Source of the DNA: Euzebya rosea
Lineage (GTDB): Bacteria; Actinomycetota; Nitriliruptoria; Euzebyales; Euzebyaceae
NCBI RefSeq assembly: GCF_003073135.1
Contig: NZ_PGDQ01000002.1
Span: 186,001-250,000 of the forward strand
Reading direction: 5' to 3'
Length of the DNA: 64,000 bases
Of the stretch, positions 54,242 through 63,418 are shown piece after piece. Below the pieces are notes generated by a model. It did not search any database. It saw nothing but the letters and a program-made list of their open reading frames with translations, and was not told where the DNA came from. The translations under genes and the position numbers were made by a program. Within the stretch, counting starts at the first letter, position 1. Each line of letters opens with the position of its first letter.

Positions 54242-55300
54242 GTGTCGACCACTCCGCAGAACCTCAACCAGCTCCCCCTGTTCGGCCGCGACATCGCCGT
54301 CGACCTGGGGACCGCGAACACGCTCGTCTACGTGCGTGGGCGCGGCATCGTGCTGAACGAACCCAGCGTGGTGGCGATCAACACCCGCAACGGCGCGATC
54401 CTCGCCGTGGGCGCCGAGGCCAAGCGGATGATCGGGCGCACCCCGGGACACATCGTGGCCATCCGGCCGCTGAAGGACGGCGTCATCGCCGACTTCGACG
54501 TGACCGAGAAGATGCTGAACTACTTCATCCGCAAGGTGCACCGCCGCCGCTACATGACCTGGCTGAACAAGCCCCGCGTCGTGGTGTGTGTGCCGTCGGG
54601 CATCACCGGTGTCGAGCAGCGTGCCGTCGAGGAGGCCTCCATCCAGGCCGGCGCCCGCGCCGCCTACATCATCGAGGAGCCCATGGCCGCCGCGATCGGC
54701 GCCGGTCTCCCGGTCCACGAGCCAGCCGGCAACATGGTCGTCGACATCGGTGGTGGCACCACCGAGGTCGCCGTGATCTCCCTCGGTGGGATCGTCACGT
54801 CCGCCTCGATCCGCATCGGCGGGGACGAGCTGGACGAGTCGATCATCAACTACGTCAAGAAGGAGTACTCGCTGATGCTCGGCGAGCGCACCTCCGAGGA
54901 GATCAAGATGGCCATCGGGTCGGCGTTCCCGATGCCCGAGGAGTCCCACGCCGAGATCCGCGGCCGTGACCTCGTGTCCGGCCTGCCCAAGACGATCATC
55001 ATCTCCGCGGAGGAGATCCGTCGGGCCATCGAGGAACCGGTCAACTCCATCGTCGACGCGGTCAAGAACACCCTCGACCGCACCCCGCCCGAGCTCGCGG
55101 CCGACATCATGGACAAGGGCATCGTCCTGACCGGCGGCGGCGCCCACCTGCAGGGCCTCGACGAGCGGCTGAAGCACGAGACCGGCATGCCGATCCACGT
55201 CGCCGACCAGCCCCTGAACTCCGTTGCCATCGGCTCCGGCAAGTGCCTGGAGGAGTTCGAGGCGCTCAAGCGCGTCCTGATCTCCTCCTCGCGTCACTGA
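54242..55300 (+). CDS. mreB: Rod-shape determining protein MreB (actin homologue)
   Basis: 352 residues from GTG at 54242. It forms membrane-bound filaments that guide cell-wall synthesis in rod-shaped cells. Seen: phosphate-1 [20 protein letters not shown], phosphate-2 [17 protein letters not shown], and adenosine motif [14 protein letters not shown]. First gene of mreB-mreC-mreD-metzincin-pbp2-rodA. Confidence 0.97.
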   Translation: MSTTPQNLNQLPLFGRDIAVDLGTANTLVYVRGRGIVLNEPSVVAINTRNGAILAVGAEAKRMIGRTPGHIVAIRPLKDGVIADFDVTEKMLNYFIRKVHRRRYMTWLNKPRVVVCVPSGITGVEQRAVEEASIQAGARAAYIIEEPMAAAIGAGLPVHEPAGNMVVDIGGGTTEVAVISLGGIVTSASIRIGGDELDESIINYVKKEYSLMLGERTSEEIKMAIGSAFPMPEESHAEIRGRDLVSGLPKTIIISAEEIRRAIEEPVNSIVDAVKNTLDRTPPELAADIMDKGIVLTGGGAHLQGLDERLKHETGMPIHVADQPLNSVAIGSGKCLEEFEALKRVLISSSRH

Positions 55301-55321
55301 CGCGAGGCAGCCAGGCCCACC

Positions 55322-56326
55322 GTGAACCGTCGACGCACCGTCATCGCGGCGTTCCTCCTGATCGCCCTGGCCTTCATCACCCTGGACTTCCGTGAGTCCG
55401 GCGGACCGGTGGGCGGGCTCCAGCGGGGCGCCGACGCGGTCTTCTCGCCCATCCAGGAGGGGTTCGCGGCGCTCGTGCGTCCGATCGGCGGCTTCTTCGG
55501 GTCGATCTTCGACCTCGGGACCCTGCGCAGCCAGATCGAGCAGCTGCAGGAGGAGAACGCCACCCTGCGCCAGCGCGGCCTGCGGATCGCCGACATCGAG
55601 CGTCGCCTGACCGAGGCCGAGGAGCTGCTGGGCATGGTCCAGCGCGAGAACCTGCGGGTCGTCGGCGCCCGTGTCATCGCCGCCCCGCCCGGCACCTTCC
55701 AGCGCGAGATCCTCATCGACGTCGGCGCCGGCCAGGGCGTCGCACAGGGCATGGCCGTCATCAACGACCGCGGCGTCGTCGGCCAGGTCATCCAGGTCAC
55801 CAGCACCCGCGCACGGGTGGCCCTGCTGACGTCGGTGGAGACCGGCGACTTCTCCGTCAACGCCGTCACCCCCGACTTCCGTTCGCCCGGCCTGCTGTCG
55901 GGCCAGGGGTCCGGGCTGCTGCGCCTGGAGATGCTGGACTCCAACATCGCCGTGCCGCTGGACGCCGAGATCGTCACGCTGCGGTTCCAGGGCAGCCTCG
56001 TGCCGCCCGGCCTGCCGATCGGCATTATCGAGCCCCCGGCCGACGGCGACACCGAGGGCGAGCGGTTCCTCAGCGTGCGGCCCTTCGTCGACTTCGGCGA
56101 GCTGTCCACCGTTGCCGTGGTGATCGCCGGCCCCGAGGAGGACGGCGAGTTCACCGAGGAGGAGACGATCGAGGCCGACATCGCGCCGGCCCCGACGGTG
56201 ACGCTGGCCCCCGACCCCGACGCCGTGGCCGTTCCCGGCGTGGACTTCCCGGCGCCGGCCACGCCGACGGAGGACCCGAGCGCCTCGCCGTCCCCCTCGC
56301 CGTCGCCGACCGAGACCGAGGGCTGA
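55322..56326 (+). CDS. mreC: Rod-shape determining protein MreC
   Basis: 334 residues, GTG start 21 bases after mreB. A transmembrane helix (~4-22), coiled coil ~60-105 (LRSQIEQLQEENATLRQRGLRI), then the beta-barrel MreC core (VGAGQGVAQGMAVINDRGVVGQV; VTSTRARVALLTS). It ends with an acidic and Pro/Ser-rich tail of ~60 residues not found in short homologues. It links MreB filaments to PBP2 outside the membrane. Confidence 0.94.
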   Translation: MNRRRTVIAAFLLIALAFITLDFRESGGPVGGLQRGADAVFSPIQEGFAALVRPIGGFFGSIFDLGTLRSQIEQLQEENATLRQRGLRIADIERRLTEAEELLGMVQRENLRVVGARVIAAPPGTFQREILIDVGAGQGVAQGMAVINDRGVVGQVIQVTSTRARVALLTSVETGDFSVNAVTPDFRSPGLLSGQGSGLLRLEMLDSNIAVPLDAEIVTLRFQGSLVPPGLPIGIIEPPADGDTEGERFLSVRPFVDFGELSTVAVVIAGPEEDGEFTEEETIEADIAPAPTVTLAPDPDAVAVPGVDFPAPATPTEDPSASPSPSPSPTETEG

Positions 56327-56327
56327 G

Positions 56328-56834
56328 ATGCCCGCACGCATCGTGGCCATCACCGTGCTGATCATCAGCGCGCTGCTGGTCAAGACGATCGTGGCACCCA
56401 CCTTCGCCGTCGCCGGCTACCGACCCGACGTGCTCGTGCTGGTCGTCGTCGGCATCGCCCTGCTCGACGGCCCCGACACGGGGCTGCGGCTGGGCTTCGC
56501 CGCGGGCCTGACCCAGGACCTCCTGTCTGGCACCGGTGCGCTGGTCGGCCTGTGGGCGCTGGTCCTGATGGTCGTGGGCTACGCCGCGGGTGCGGCCAAG
56601 CCCTACCTGGCGTCGTCCCAGCAGGCCGGTGCGCTGGCGCTCTCGGGCATCCTCGCCGCCATCGCCACGCTTGGCTACGGCGTCCTCGGCAAGGTCTTCG
56701 GGGTGGTCGAGGCCGGCTGGAACCACGTCCTGGCCGCCACGATCGTCGTGGGCCTGTACACCGCGGTGATCTCGCCGCTCGTCGTCCGGCCCACCCAGGC
56801 GGTCATCAAGCAGTTCCCGACGTCGGCCGGCTGA
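56328..56834 (+). CDS. mreD: Rod-shape determining protein MreD
   Basis: 168 residues, ATG one base after the mreC stop. Five or six transmembrane helices, with DVLVLVVVGIALLDGPDTGLRLGFAAGLTQDLLSG, the usual polar loop of MreD. Membrane partner in the elongasome. Confidence 0.88.
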   Translation: MPARIVAITVLIISALLVKTIVAPTFAVAGYRPDVLVLVVVGIALLDGPDTGLRLGFAAGLTQDLLSGTGALVGLWALVLMVVGYAAGAAKPYLASSQQAGALALSGILAAIATLGYGVLGKVFGVVEAGWNHVLAATIVVGLYTAVISPLVVRPTQAVIKQFPTSAG

Positions 56835-56870
56835 GCAGGACTTCGTGGCGTCGGTGGCGAAGAGTCCGCC

Positions 56871-57812
56871 ATGACCCGGACCCGTTCGTTCGCCACCGCG
56901 CTCGTCACCCTCGCCATCGCCCTGCTGGCGCTTCCCTCCGGGGCCAGCCCACGCACGGTCGCCGCCGTCGACGCCTCGGCCGACCCCGGCGTGGCAGGGG
57001 CGATCCTCGACCTCGAGGCGCAGCAGGTGGACTGCGACGGCGCCCAGCTGACCGGGCCCGACTCGACCAGCGTCGCCCACGTCACCGGTGAAGCCGAGTC
57101 GATCACCCTCGAGGTGCTGCTCGTGCTCGACACCGTCGACGTGCCGGGCATCGCGGCGCTGGACGACGGCACCGACGCCGGACGGGCCGCCCACATCGCG
57201 GCCGGCGACGCCCTGTTCGCCGACGTCGTGGTCCTGCTGGAGGTCGCCCCGCAGCCCTACGCCGAGCTCGGGATCGACCTCGTGTGGGCGGGCTGGGACC
57301 TGCTGGACGCCACGGTCGCCGACCTGGCGGGACGCACCACGGAGTCCCAGGAGATCATCGACCTGGCCCGGGGCCAGTACGGCGGCGTGCGGCCCGACGC
57401 GGTCGACATCGTCTACGTGGCGACCGACGCCGACATCCAGGCGCTCGGGCAGACCGCCGTCGCCGGCCAGGCGGACTGCATCGGCGGCGTCGGCAATCCC
57501 GAGAACGCCTTCGCCGTCGGTGAGATCGGCGACGCGCTGGTCGACCCCAAGGGCGGCATCCCGATCAGCCCCGTGACCTTCTACCGGGACTTCGCCGCCA
57601 AGGTCGCTGCCCACGAGATCGGCCACCTCATGGGCGGCCACCACCACTACCAGGAGTGCGCCACCCCCGGACCCGTCACGTCCGCGGTCGCCAGGGCCGA
57701 GATCGGCGCCTGCACGCTGATGAGCAACGCGGTGGACTTCCAGACCCTGCCGTTCGGGACCCTCAACGGCGTCGTCGTGCGCGGCCACGCCGAGGCGTAC
57801 GCCGACCGGTAG
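56871..57812 (+). CDS. Secreted metzincin-type zinc metalloprotease within the mre operon
   Basis: 313 residues, ATG 36 bases after mreD. Signal peptide ~1-25 (ALVTLAIALLALPSGA-S). Zinc motif H248-E249-I-G-H252-L-M-G255-G-H-H258, i.e. HExxHxxGxxH, with a Met-turn candidate M284 (LMSNAVDF). The prodomain-like part (~30-170) is unrecognised; four to five Cys are present. Metzincins cut proteins outside the cell. Its place between mreD and pbp2 suggests maturation of a wall-synthesis partner or of an exported wall protein, which is inference. Confidence 0.88.
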   Translation: MTRTRSFATALVTLAIALLALPSGASPRTVAAVDASADPGVAGAILDLEAQQVDCDGAQLTGPDSTSVAHVTGEAESITLEVLLVLDTVDVPGIAALDDGTDAGRAAHIAAGDALFADVVVLLEVAPQPYAELGIDLVWAGWDLLDATVADLAGRTTESQEIIDLARGQYGGVRPDAVDIVYVATDADIQALGQTAVAGQADCIGGVGNPENAFAVGEIGDALVDPKGGIPISPVTFYRDFAAKVAAHEIGHLMGGHHHYQECATPGPVTSAVARAEIGACTLMSNAVDFQTLPFGTLNGVVVRGHAEAYADR

Positions 57813-57907
57813 ACCGCTCGACCGGCACACCGTTCGGCCTGCCTCGGCCGGCCGGGCGGGGGTCGGAGCTGCCCCGGGGCAGCCCGACGGGGCTAGGTTT
57901 GGGGACC

Positions 57908-60019
57908 GTGCAGCCGACGAACGCCAGGCCGCCGGTCTCCCGCGAGAGCACCGCGCTGCGCCTCACCTTCCTGAGCGCCCTCGTGGTCAGCATGTTCGTG
58001 CTGCTCGTGGCCAGGCTGTGGTTCCTCCAGGTCATGACCGGCGAGCGGTACGTCGCCCGCGCCGACAGCCAGAGCTTCCGGACCGTCCAGGTCGACGCCC
58101 CCCGCGGGGACATCCTCGATCGCAACGGCGTGCCGATCGTGGACAACCGGTACGCCCAGGTCGTGTCGGTCCGCCCCGACCGGATGGGTGACGACGAGAC
58201 CAAGGCGCGCACCATCGCCCGGCTGGCCCACATCCTGTCGATGACCGAGGAGCAGGTCATCGAGCGGATCGAGGACCCCAGGGTCGGCCCGTTCGCCAAC
58301 CGGCCGATCGCCATCGACGTCCCGACCGACGTCATCCTCTACATCCACCAGAACTCCGCATCGCGCTTCCCCGGCGTCATCGCCGAACGCATCCCGCTGC
58401 GCGAGTACCCCCGGGGCCCGCTGGCCGCGCACGTCGTCGGCTACACCGGGCAGATCTCGGCCGAGGAGCTGGAGCAGCCCGAGTACGCCGATTACGACTC
58501 CGGCGACATCATCGGCTGGGCTGGCGTGGAGAAGACCTACGAGTCGTGGCTGCGGGGCACCGACGGTGAACGACAGGTCCGCGTCAACGCCCGCGGGGAG
58601 ATCCTCGAGGAGGTCGCCGAGGAGGCCCAGGCCATCCCGGGCAACTCGGTGCAGCTGACCATCGACGCCGAGGCGCAGGCCGCCGTCGAGGTGGCGCTGC
58701 AGGAGGGCATCGAGCTGGCCCGTCGCACCCGCGACGCCGAGGGCCGCGCCGACGGCACCTTCGAGGCCCCTGCCGGTGCCGCCGTCGTGCTGGAGCCGGA
58801 GACGGGCGAGGTCGTCGCCATGGCCAGCTACCCGACCTACGACCCCGAGTCCTTCGTGGGCGGCATCTCCGAAGCCGAATGGAACCGGCTGCAGGACGAC
58901 GAGAACCACTTCCCGCTGATCAACCGCGCCATCTCGGCGTCCTACCCGCCCGGGTCGGTGTACAAGCCGATCTCCGCCGCTGCTGCGCTGACCTACGGGT
59001 TCGCCGCCCACGACACCTACATCGGCTGCCCGGCCGAGTACGCCTTCGGCGACGCCGGCAACGTCTACCGCAACTGGAACACCGTCGACGAGGGGTCGCT
59101 GAACCTCGCGGAGTCCCTCATGCGGTCCTGTGACACCGTCTACTACGCGCTGGCCCGCCGCATGTTCACCGAGGAGGTCCAGTCCCCCGAGGGCCAGGGC
59201 TACAACGAGCGGGCGTTCGAGGCCATCGCCTCCGGTGCAGAGCCCGAGATCCCCTTCGAGTACCTCTCGGAGATGTCCCGCGGATGGGGCCTCGACCAGC
59301 TGACCGGCATCGACCTCCCCGGCGAACGCGACGGCGTCGTCCCGGGCCGCGAGTGGCGGTTCGACTACTGGGTCAACGCCCGCGACAACTACTGCTACCA
59401 GGCCGAGACGGCCGCGCAGGGCAGCTACGCCCGCGAGCTGTACAGCGAGCTGTGCAACGAAGGCTTCCTGTGGCGTGGTGGTGACGCGGTCAACATGTCC
59501 ATCGGGCAGGGTGACCTCCAGACGACCCCGCTGCAGGTGGCCAACACGTTCGCCGCCATCGCCAACCGCGGCGTCATCATGACCCCGCACGTGGTCCGGG
59601 CCATCATCGGGCCGAACGGTCCGGTGGAGCAGTTCGAGCCCGAGCCGTTGCTGACCGTGCCCGTCGCCGCCGACGACCTGGCGTTCATCGAGCAGGGCCT
59701 GGTCATGGTCACCGCCGACGAGGACGGCACGGCCTACAAGGTGTTCAGCGACTTCCCGTTCGAGATCGCCGGCAAGACCGGCACGGCCGAGCAGAAGCCC
59801 AAGCAGCCCTTCGCCTGGTTCGCCGCCTACAACACCGAAGAAGTCGCCGGCGAGCGCTACGTCGTCGTGGTCATGGTCGAGGAGGGTGGCGGTGGATCGC
59901 TGATCGCCGCCCCCATCGCAGAGCGCATCTTCGGTGACCTGTTCAACATCCTGCTCCGCGAGAGCCCCGAGGAGGACGCCATCGTCGTGGAGCTCGAGGC
60001 CGGGGAGGTGACCGACTGA
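57908..60019 (+). CDS. mrdA: Penicillin-binding protein 2 (elongation-specific transpeptidase)
   Basis: 703 residues from GTG at 57908. An N-terminal transmembrane helix (~18-38), pedestal domain with RGDILDRNGVPI, and transpeptidase domain with S350-V-Y-K353, SCD as the SxN-equivalent (RSCDTVYYAL), and KTGTAEQ near 623. It crosslinks peptidoglycan in the elongasome with RodA. Its stop overlaps the rodA start (TGATG). Confidence 0.95.
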   Translation: MQPTNARPPVSRESTALRLTFLSALVVSMFVLLVARLWFLQVMTGERYVARADSQSFRTVQVDAPRGDILDRNGVPIVDNRYAQVVSVRPDRMGDDETKARTIARLAHILSMTEEQVIERIEDPRVGPFANRPIAIDVPTDVILYIHQNSASRFPGVIAERIPLREYPRGPLAAHVVGYTGQISAEELEQPEYADYDSGDIIGWAGVEKTYESWLRGTDGERQVRVNARGEILEEVAEEAQAIPGNSVQLTIDAEAQAAVEVALQEGIELARRTRDAEGRADGTFEAPAGAAVVLEPETGEVVAMASYPTYDPESFVGGISEAEWNRLQDDENHFPLINRAISASYPPGSVYKPISAAAALTYGFAAHDTYIGCPAEYAFGDAGNVYRNWNTVDEGSLNLAESLMRSCDTVYYALARRMFTEEVQSPEGQGYNERAFEAIASGAEPEIPFEYLSEMSRGWGLDQLTGIDLPGERDGVVPGREWRFDYWVNARDNYCYQAETAAQGSYARELYSELCNEGFLWRGGDAVNMSIGQGDLQTTPLQVANTFAAIANRGVIMTPHVVRAIIGPNGPVEQFEPEPLLTVPVAADDLAFIEQGLVMVTADEDGTAYKVFSDFPFEIAGKTGTAEQKPKQPFAWFAAYNTEEVAGERYVVVVMVEEGGGGSLIAAPIAERIFGDLFNILLRESPEEDAIVVELEAGEVTD

Positions 60020-61200
60020 TGTCCGGCGTGTCCATCAACGACGGCTCCGAACGCCTGATGCGCGAGTCGTTGCAGCGCCGCTGGGCCGGGACGTTCTCGC
60101 CTGCCGCGCACGTCGACCCGCTGCTGCTGCTCGCGGCCCTGCTGCTGAGCGGCATCGGCTTCCTGATGATCGGTGCGGCGACGGCGTCCACCCGCGAGGC
60201 CGTCGGCCTGGACCCCACGTTCTTCGTCGAGCGGCAGATGATCGCCTTCGCGCTCGGCCTGGTCAGCGCCATCGCCATCACGCTGTTCGACTACCGCACC
60301 TACCGGGCGTGGTCGGTCGTCGGCTATGTCCTCGCGCTGGTCCTCCTGGCCGGGGTGCTGGTCGCCGGACGCGAGATCAACGGCGCCCAGGCGTGGTTCG
60401 TCATCGGGCCGTTCCAGTTCCAGCCGTCGGAGTTCGCCAAGGTCGCGATCATCCTCGTGCTGGCCGCGCACTTCCACGAATACCGGGAGGAGGCGCTGGG
60501 GTTGCGTGCCCTGATCGAGGCGCTGGCCTTCGCGGCCTTCCCGATGCTGCTGATCCTGCTGCAGCCCGACTTCGGGACGTTCATCGTCTTCGTGACGATC
60601 GTCTTCGGCATCCTGCTGATGGCAGGGGTGCACGTGCGCTACCTGTTCGCGCTGGTCGGCATGGGGATCGCGGCGATCGCCGCCGCCCTGCAGCTGGGCA
60701 TCGTCAAGCAGTACCAGCTGGACCGGCTGACGGCGTTCCTGGACCCCGAGAACTCCGATGCGCTGGGGGCCGCCTACAACGTCGTGCAGGCCCAGATCGC
60801 CGTGGGTTCGGGTCGGTTCTTCGGGCAGGGCCTCGGGCAGGGCACCCAGACCAACGCCGGGTTCGTGCCCGAGAACCAGACCGACTTCATCTTCACCGTG
60901 GTCGGCGAGCAGACCGGCTTCTTCGGCTCGCTGCTGATGCTGGCCATCTTCGGCGTGCTGATCTGGCGCGGGCTGCGGATCGCCGCGACCAGCCGGGACA
61001 CCTTCGGCACCCTCATCGCCGCCGGGGTCGTCAGCGTGTTCGCCTTCCAGCTGTTCATCAACGTCGGCATGGCCATCGGCATCATGCCGGTCACCGGGCT
61101 GCCGCTGCCGTTCATCTCCTACGGCGGGACCAGCCTGATCGCGTCGTGGATCATGATCGGGCTGCTGCAGAACGTGCACATGCGCCGGCTGTCCAAGTGA
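60019..61200 (+). CDS. rodA: RodA peptidoglycan glycosyltransferase (SEDS family)
   Basis: 393 residues, ATG overlapping the pbp2 stop. Ten transmembrane helices; family motifs include FQPSEFAKVAIIL, GIVKQYQLDRLTAFLDP with the region of the catalytic Asp, QGTQTNAGFVPENQTDFIFTVVGEQ, and PVTGLPLPFISYGGTSL. It polymerises lipid II as partner of PBP2. Confidence 0.96.
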   Translation: MSGVSINDGSERLMRESLQRRWAGTFSPAAHVDPLLLLAALLLSGIGFLMIGAATASTREAVGLDPTFFVERQMIAFALGLVSAIAITLFDYRTYRAWSVVGYVLALVLLAGVLVAGREINGAQAWFVIGPFQFQPSEFAKVAIILVLAAHFHEYREEALGLRALIEALAFAAFPMLLILLQPDFGTFIVFVTIVFGILLMAGVHVRYLFALVGMGIAAIAAALQLGIVKQYQLDRLTAFLDPENSDALGAAYNVVQAQIAVGSGRFFGQGLGQGTQTNAGFVPENQTDFIFTVVGEQTGFFGSLLMLAIFGVLIWRGLRIAATSRDTFGTLIAAGVVSVFAFQLFINVGMAIGIMPVTGLPLPFISYGGTSLIASWIMIGLLQNVHMRRLSK

Positions 61201-61231
61201 GCCGACCCCCTGCGCAGCGGGCTGGCAGCCG

Positions 61232-63361
61232 TCAGATGATGCTGAGCTGCTCGGCGAGGACTGGCTCTCGGGCCGCGGTGTCCGACGGGCTGCCTGCGTG
61301 GCCGGTGACGTGTTCGCCGGGGCGGGCCCGGTCCGGCCAGCTGCCCTCCGGCGGCCGGTTGCCCCGTTCGGCCCATGCCGCGTCGCGGGCGTCGCGCACG
61401 GTCTGCAGCAGTCCCTCGACGGTTGCCTCGGGCAGCGTCGACCGGCCCCTGCGGCCGGCGTCGGGTGGGCCGTACAGCTCGGTGTAGGTCTCCACGAGCG
61501 CCGGGTGGGTCGACTCCAGCCACGGCCAGAAGGCCGCCTTCACGCCGGGCCGCAGGTGGAGGGGGATCGGCGTGACGTGGGTGGCGCCGGCGGCGACGGC
61601 TGCGGTGGCCAGGGCGGCGAGCTGCTCGGGGTCGTCGTTGATGCCCGGCATGATGGGGGCGACCATGACCCCGGTGGGGATGCCGGCGTCGTTGAGTGCG
61701 CGGACGGCGTCGAGCCGTGCCCTGGGAGAAGGGGTGCCGGGTTCGGCGGTGCGCCACGTTGGGCGGTCCAGCGTGCCGATCGTCAGCGACGCGGCCACCG
61801 GCACACGCTGTGCGGCCTCGAGGAGCACGGGCAGGTCACGGGTGATCAGCGTGCCCTTGGTGAGGATGGAGAACGGCGTCCACGACCCTGCCAGCGCACG
61901 GATGATGTCGGGCATCAGCCGGTACCGTCCCTCCGCCCGCTGGTAGGGGTCGGTGTTGGTCCCCATGGCGACGTGTTCGCCCTTCCACCGCGGCCGCGCG
62001 AGCTCGCCACGCAGCACCTCGGCGATGTTGGTCTTGACCACGACGGTCCGGTCGAAGTCGGTGGTGGGGGACAGGTTCAGGTACTCGTGCGTGGGGCGAG
62101 CAAAACAGTTGTGGCTCACCACACCTGCAGCGATGAAATCGCCGGTTCCGGTGGTGATGTCCACCATGGGTAGGTCGAGTCCGACGTCTTCGACGGCTAC
62201 CACCCGCGTGTCGTCCGGACTGCCCTTGATAGCCAGACCGTCGATCTGGCGCTTGCGCGTGATCGCCGGCCCGACGCTCAGCAGGAAGGTCAGGCGCATC
62301 GGCAACCCTCCTGTGATCCGTATGTTGCCAACGTGTTCATCGGTGCCGGGCTCGAGGATCCATGTGACGCCGATGCGATCGAGTGCCCGTCCACACTCCA
62401 GCAGGATCGCGGCGTCCCCGTTGCTGATCCGAATCGTGGTGCCGAGGTGGGATCCTTCGGCGTCGAACAACCCGGCAAGGAAGCCGAGGCTCCAGTTCTT
62501 CGTCCGATGACCGGGCCACTCGATCAGGTCCCTGACCGCTTGGACTGCGCCGGCCTTGGACGTTCGGATTGCCTCAAGGGCCTGCCGCCGACTGGTGGCG
62601 GGGGAGAACGAGAAGCGGTCGGTGACAATGCCGAAGGAAGCGAGGTACTCCTGTGAGCGGTCTAGAGCCTCGAGGTCGGCCAAGGCCAGACGAAAGCGAT
62701 GGACGACTCGAACCCTCTCCGCGCTCTCGTAGCGGTAGGTGCCGAGGGTGCCGTCGCCCCTGATCATCCCGGTCAAGTACCCGCGGCGGTAGTCGGCGTC
62801 AACCGTGGGAGGTTCAGGACACACGCCCGGTCCCATCAGCGTGTTGTTGATCGTCAGGTACGGCCGCTGTCCAGCGCCGCGCATGCGGCCCGTGACGTGC
62901 TTCCATCCGCGATGTGTGAGGAACCGGTGATCACCGCTTGCGACGATAGTGGTGCCGTTGGCCAACCTCACCCGGTGGGCTGCCTTCCGCGTCGTCCACG
63001 TATCCAGGACCGGAGTTGAGACCAATCGTCGATAGTGCCCCGATCGCTGGGTCCCGTAGACGAGATCCCCCACTCGAAGCGACCCTATCGGCACTGCGGT
63101 CCCGTCTGCCTTCAGCACAGGAGTTTCAGGGCTCAGGCAGTACGAGCACGCATGCTGGCAGCCGCGGTAGGGGTTGATCGACCAGCCGAACGGCATGCCG
63201 TTGACCTTGTTCAGCGCGGACTTGGTCTCGACCTCGAGGAAGGTCATGCCGGCGAACTCGGGGGTGTCGAACGTCCGGGCACGGGTCACCGGCAGGGTGG
63301 GGGCGATCGTCGGGGACACCTCGGCGTCCGGCGCTCGCTGGAGGTCGGCGAGTAGGCGCAT
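61232..63361 (-). CDS. Rv2578c-family radical SAM protein interrupted by an intein
   Basis: 709 residues as precursor, ATG. The mature host protein is ~365 residues, close to M. tuberculosis Rv2578c (~340). Residues 62-74 and 419 onward give NPYRGCQHACSY + CFARPTHEYL, the CxxxCxxC motif that binds the [4Fe-4S] cluster and S-adenosylmethionine. Later parts are DFDRTVVVKTNIAEVL, GTNTDPYQRAEG and PLHLRPGVKA. The intein (75-418) must splice out to rebuild the cluster site. The reaction catalysed by the family is not known. Convergent with rodA. Confidence 0.92.
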   Translation of the reverse strand: MRLLADLQRAPDAEVSPTIAPTLPVTRARTFDTPEFAGMTFLEVETKSALNKVNGMPFGWSINPYRGCQHACSYCLSPETPVLKADGTAVPIGSLRVGDLVYGTQRSGHYRRLVSTPVLDTWTTRKAAHRVRLANGTTIVASGDHRFLTHRGWKHVTGRMRGAGQRPYLTINNTLMGPGVCPEPPTVDADYRRGYLTGMIRGDGTLGTYRYESAERVRVVHRFRLALADLEALDRSQEYLASFGIVTDRFSFSPATSRRQALEAIRTSKAGAVQAVRDLIEWPGHRTKNWSLGFLAGLFDAEGSHLGTTIRISNGDAAILLECGRALDRIGVTWILEPGTDEHVGNIRITGGLPMRLTFLLSVGPAITRKRQIDGLAIKGSPDDTRVVAVEDVGLDLPMVDITTGTGDFIAAGVVSHNCFARPTHEYLNLSPTTDFDRTVVVKTNIAEVLRGELARPRWKGEHVAMGTNTDPYQRAEGRYRLMPDIIRALAGSWTPFSILTKGTLITRDLPVLLEAAQRVPVAASLTIGTLDRPTWRTAEPGTPSPRARLDAVRALNDAGIPTGVMVAPIMPGINDDPEQLAALATAAVAAGATHVTPIPLHLRPGVKAAFWPWLESTHPALVETYTELYGPPDAGRRGRSTLPEATVEGLLQTVRDARDAAWAERGNRPPEGSWPDRARPGEHVTGHAGSPSDTAAREPVLAEQLSII
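62108..63139 (-). mobile_element. LAGLIDADG intein in the radical SAM cysteine motif (344 residues)
   Basis: It starts with Cys (CLSPETPVLKADG) and ends VVSHN before a Cys +1 residue. Block A/B residues are seen (VRLANGTTIVASGDHRFLT with the B-block T-x-x-H-like GDHRF). Two LAGLIDADG-type motifs, YLTGMIRGDGT (~195-205) and FLAGLFDAEGS (~294-304), are intact. So splicing and homing activities both look preserved. Insertion is exactly before the third cluster cysteine, the usual choice of a codon the host cannot change. Confidence 0.93.
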
Positions 63362-63418
63362 GCCGTGCAGTTTAGGCGAACACCTGTTCGATGGCGAGGT
63401 GGTCGTGGTGTGGGCGTT

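Noticed and set aside
54044-56401. 785-codon minus-strand frame opposite mreB and mreC
   Set aside because: Shadow frame; mreB and mreC are unmistakable on the other strand.
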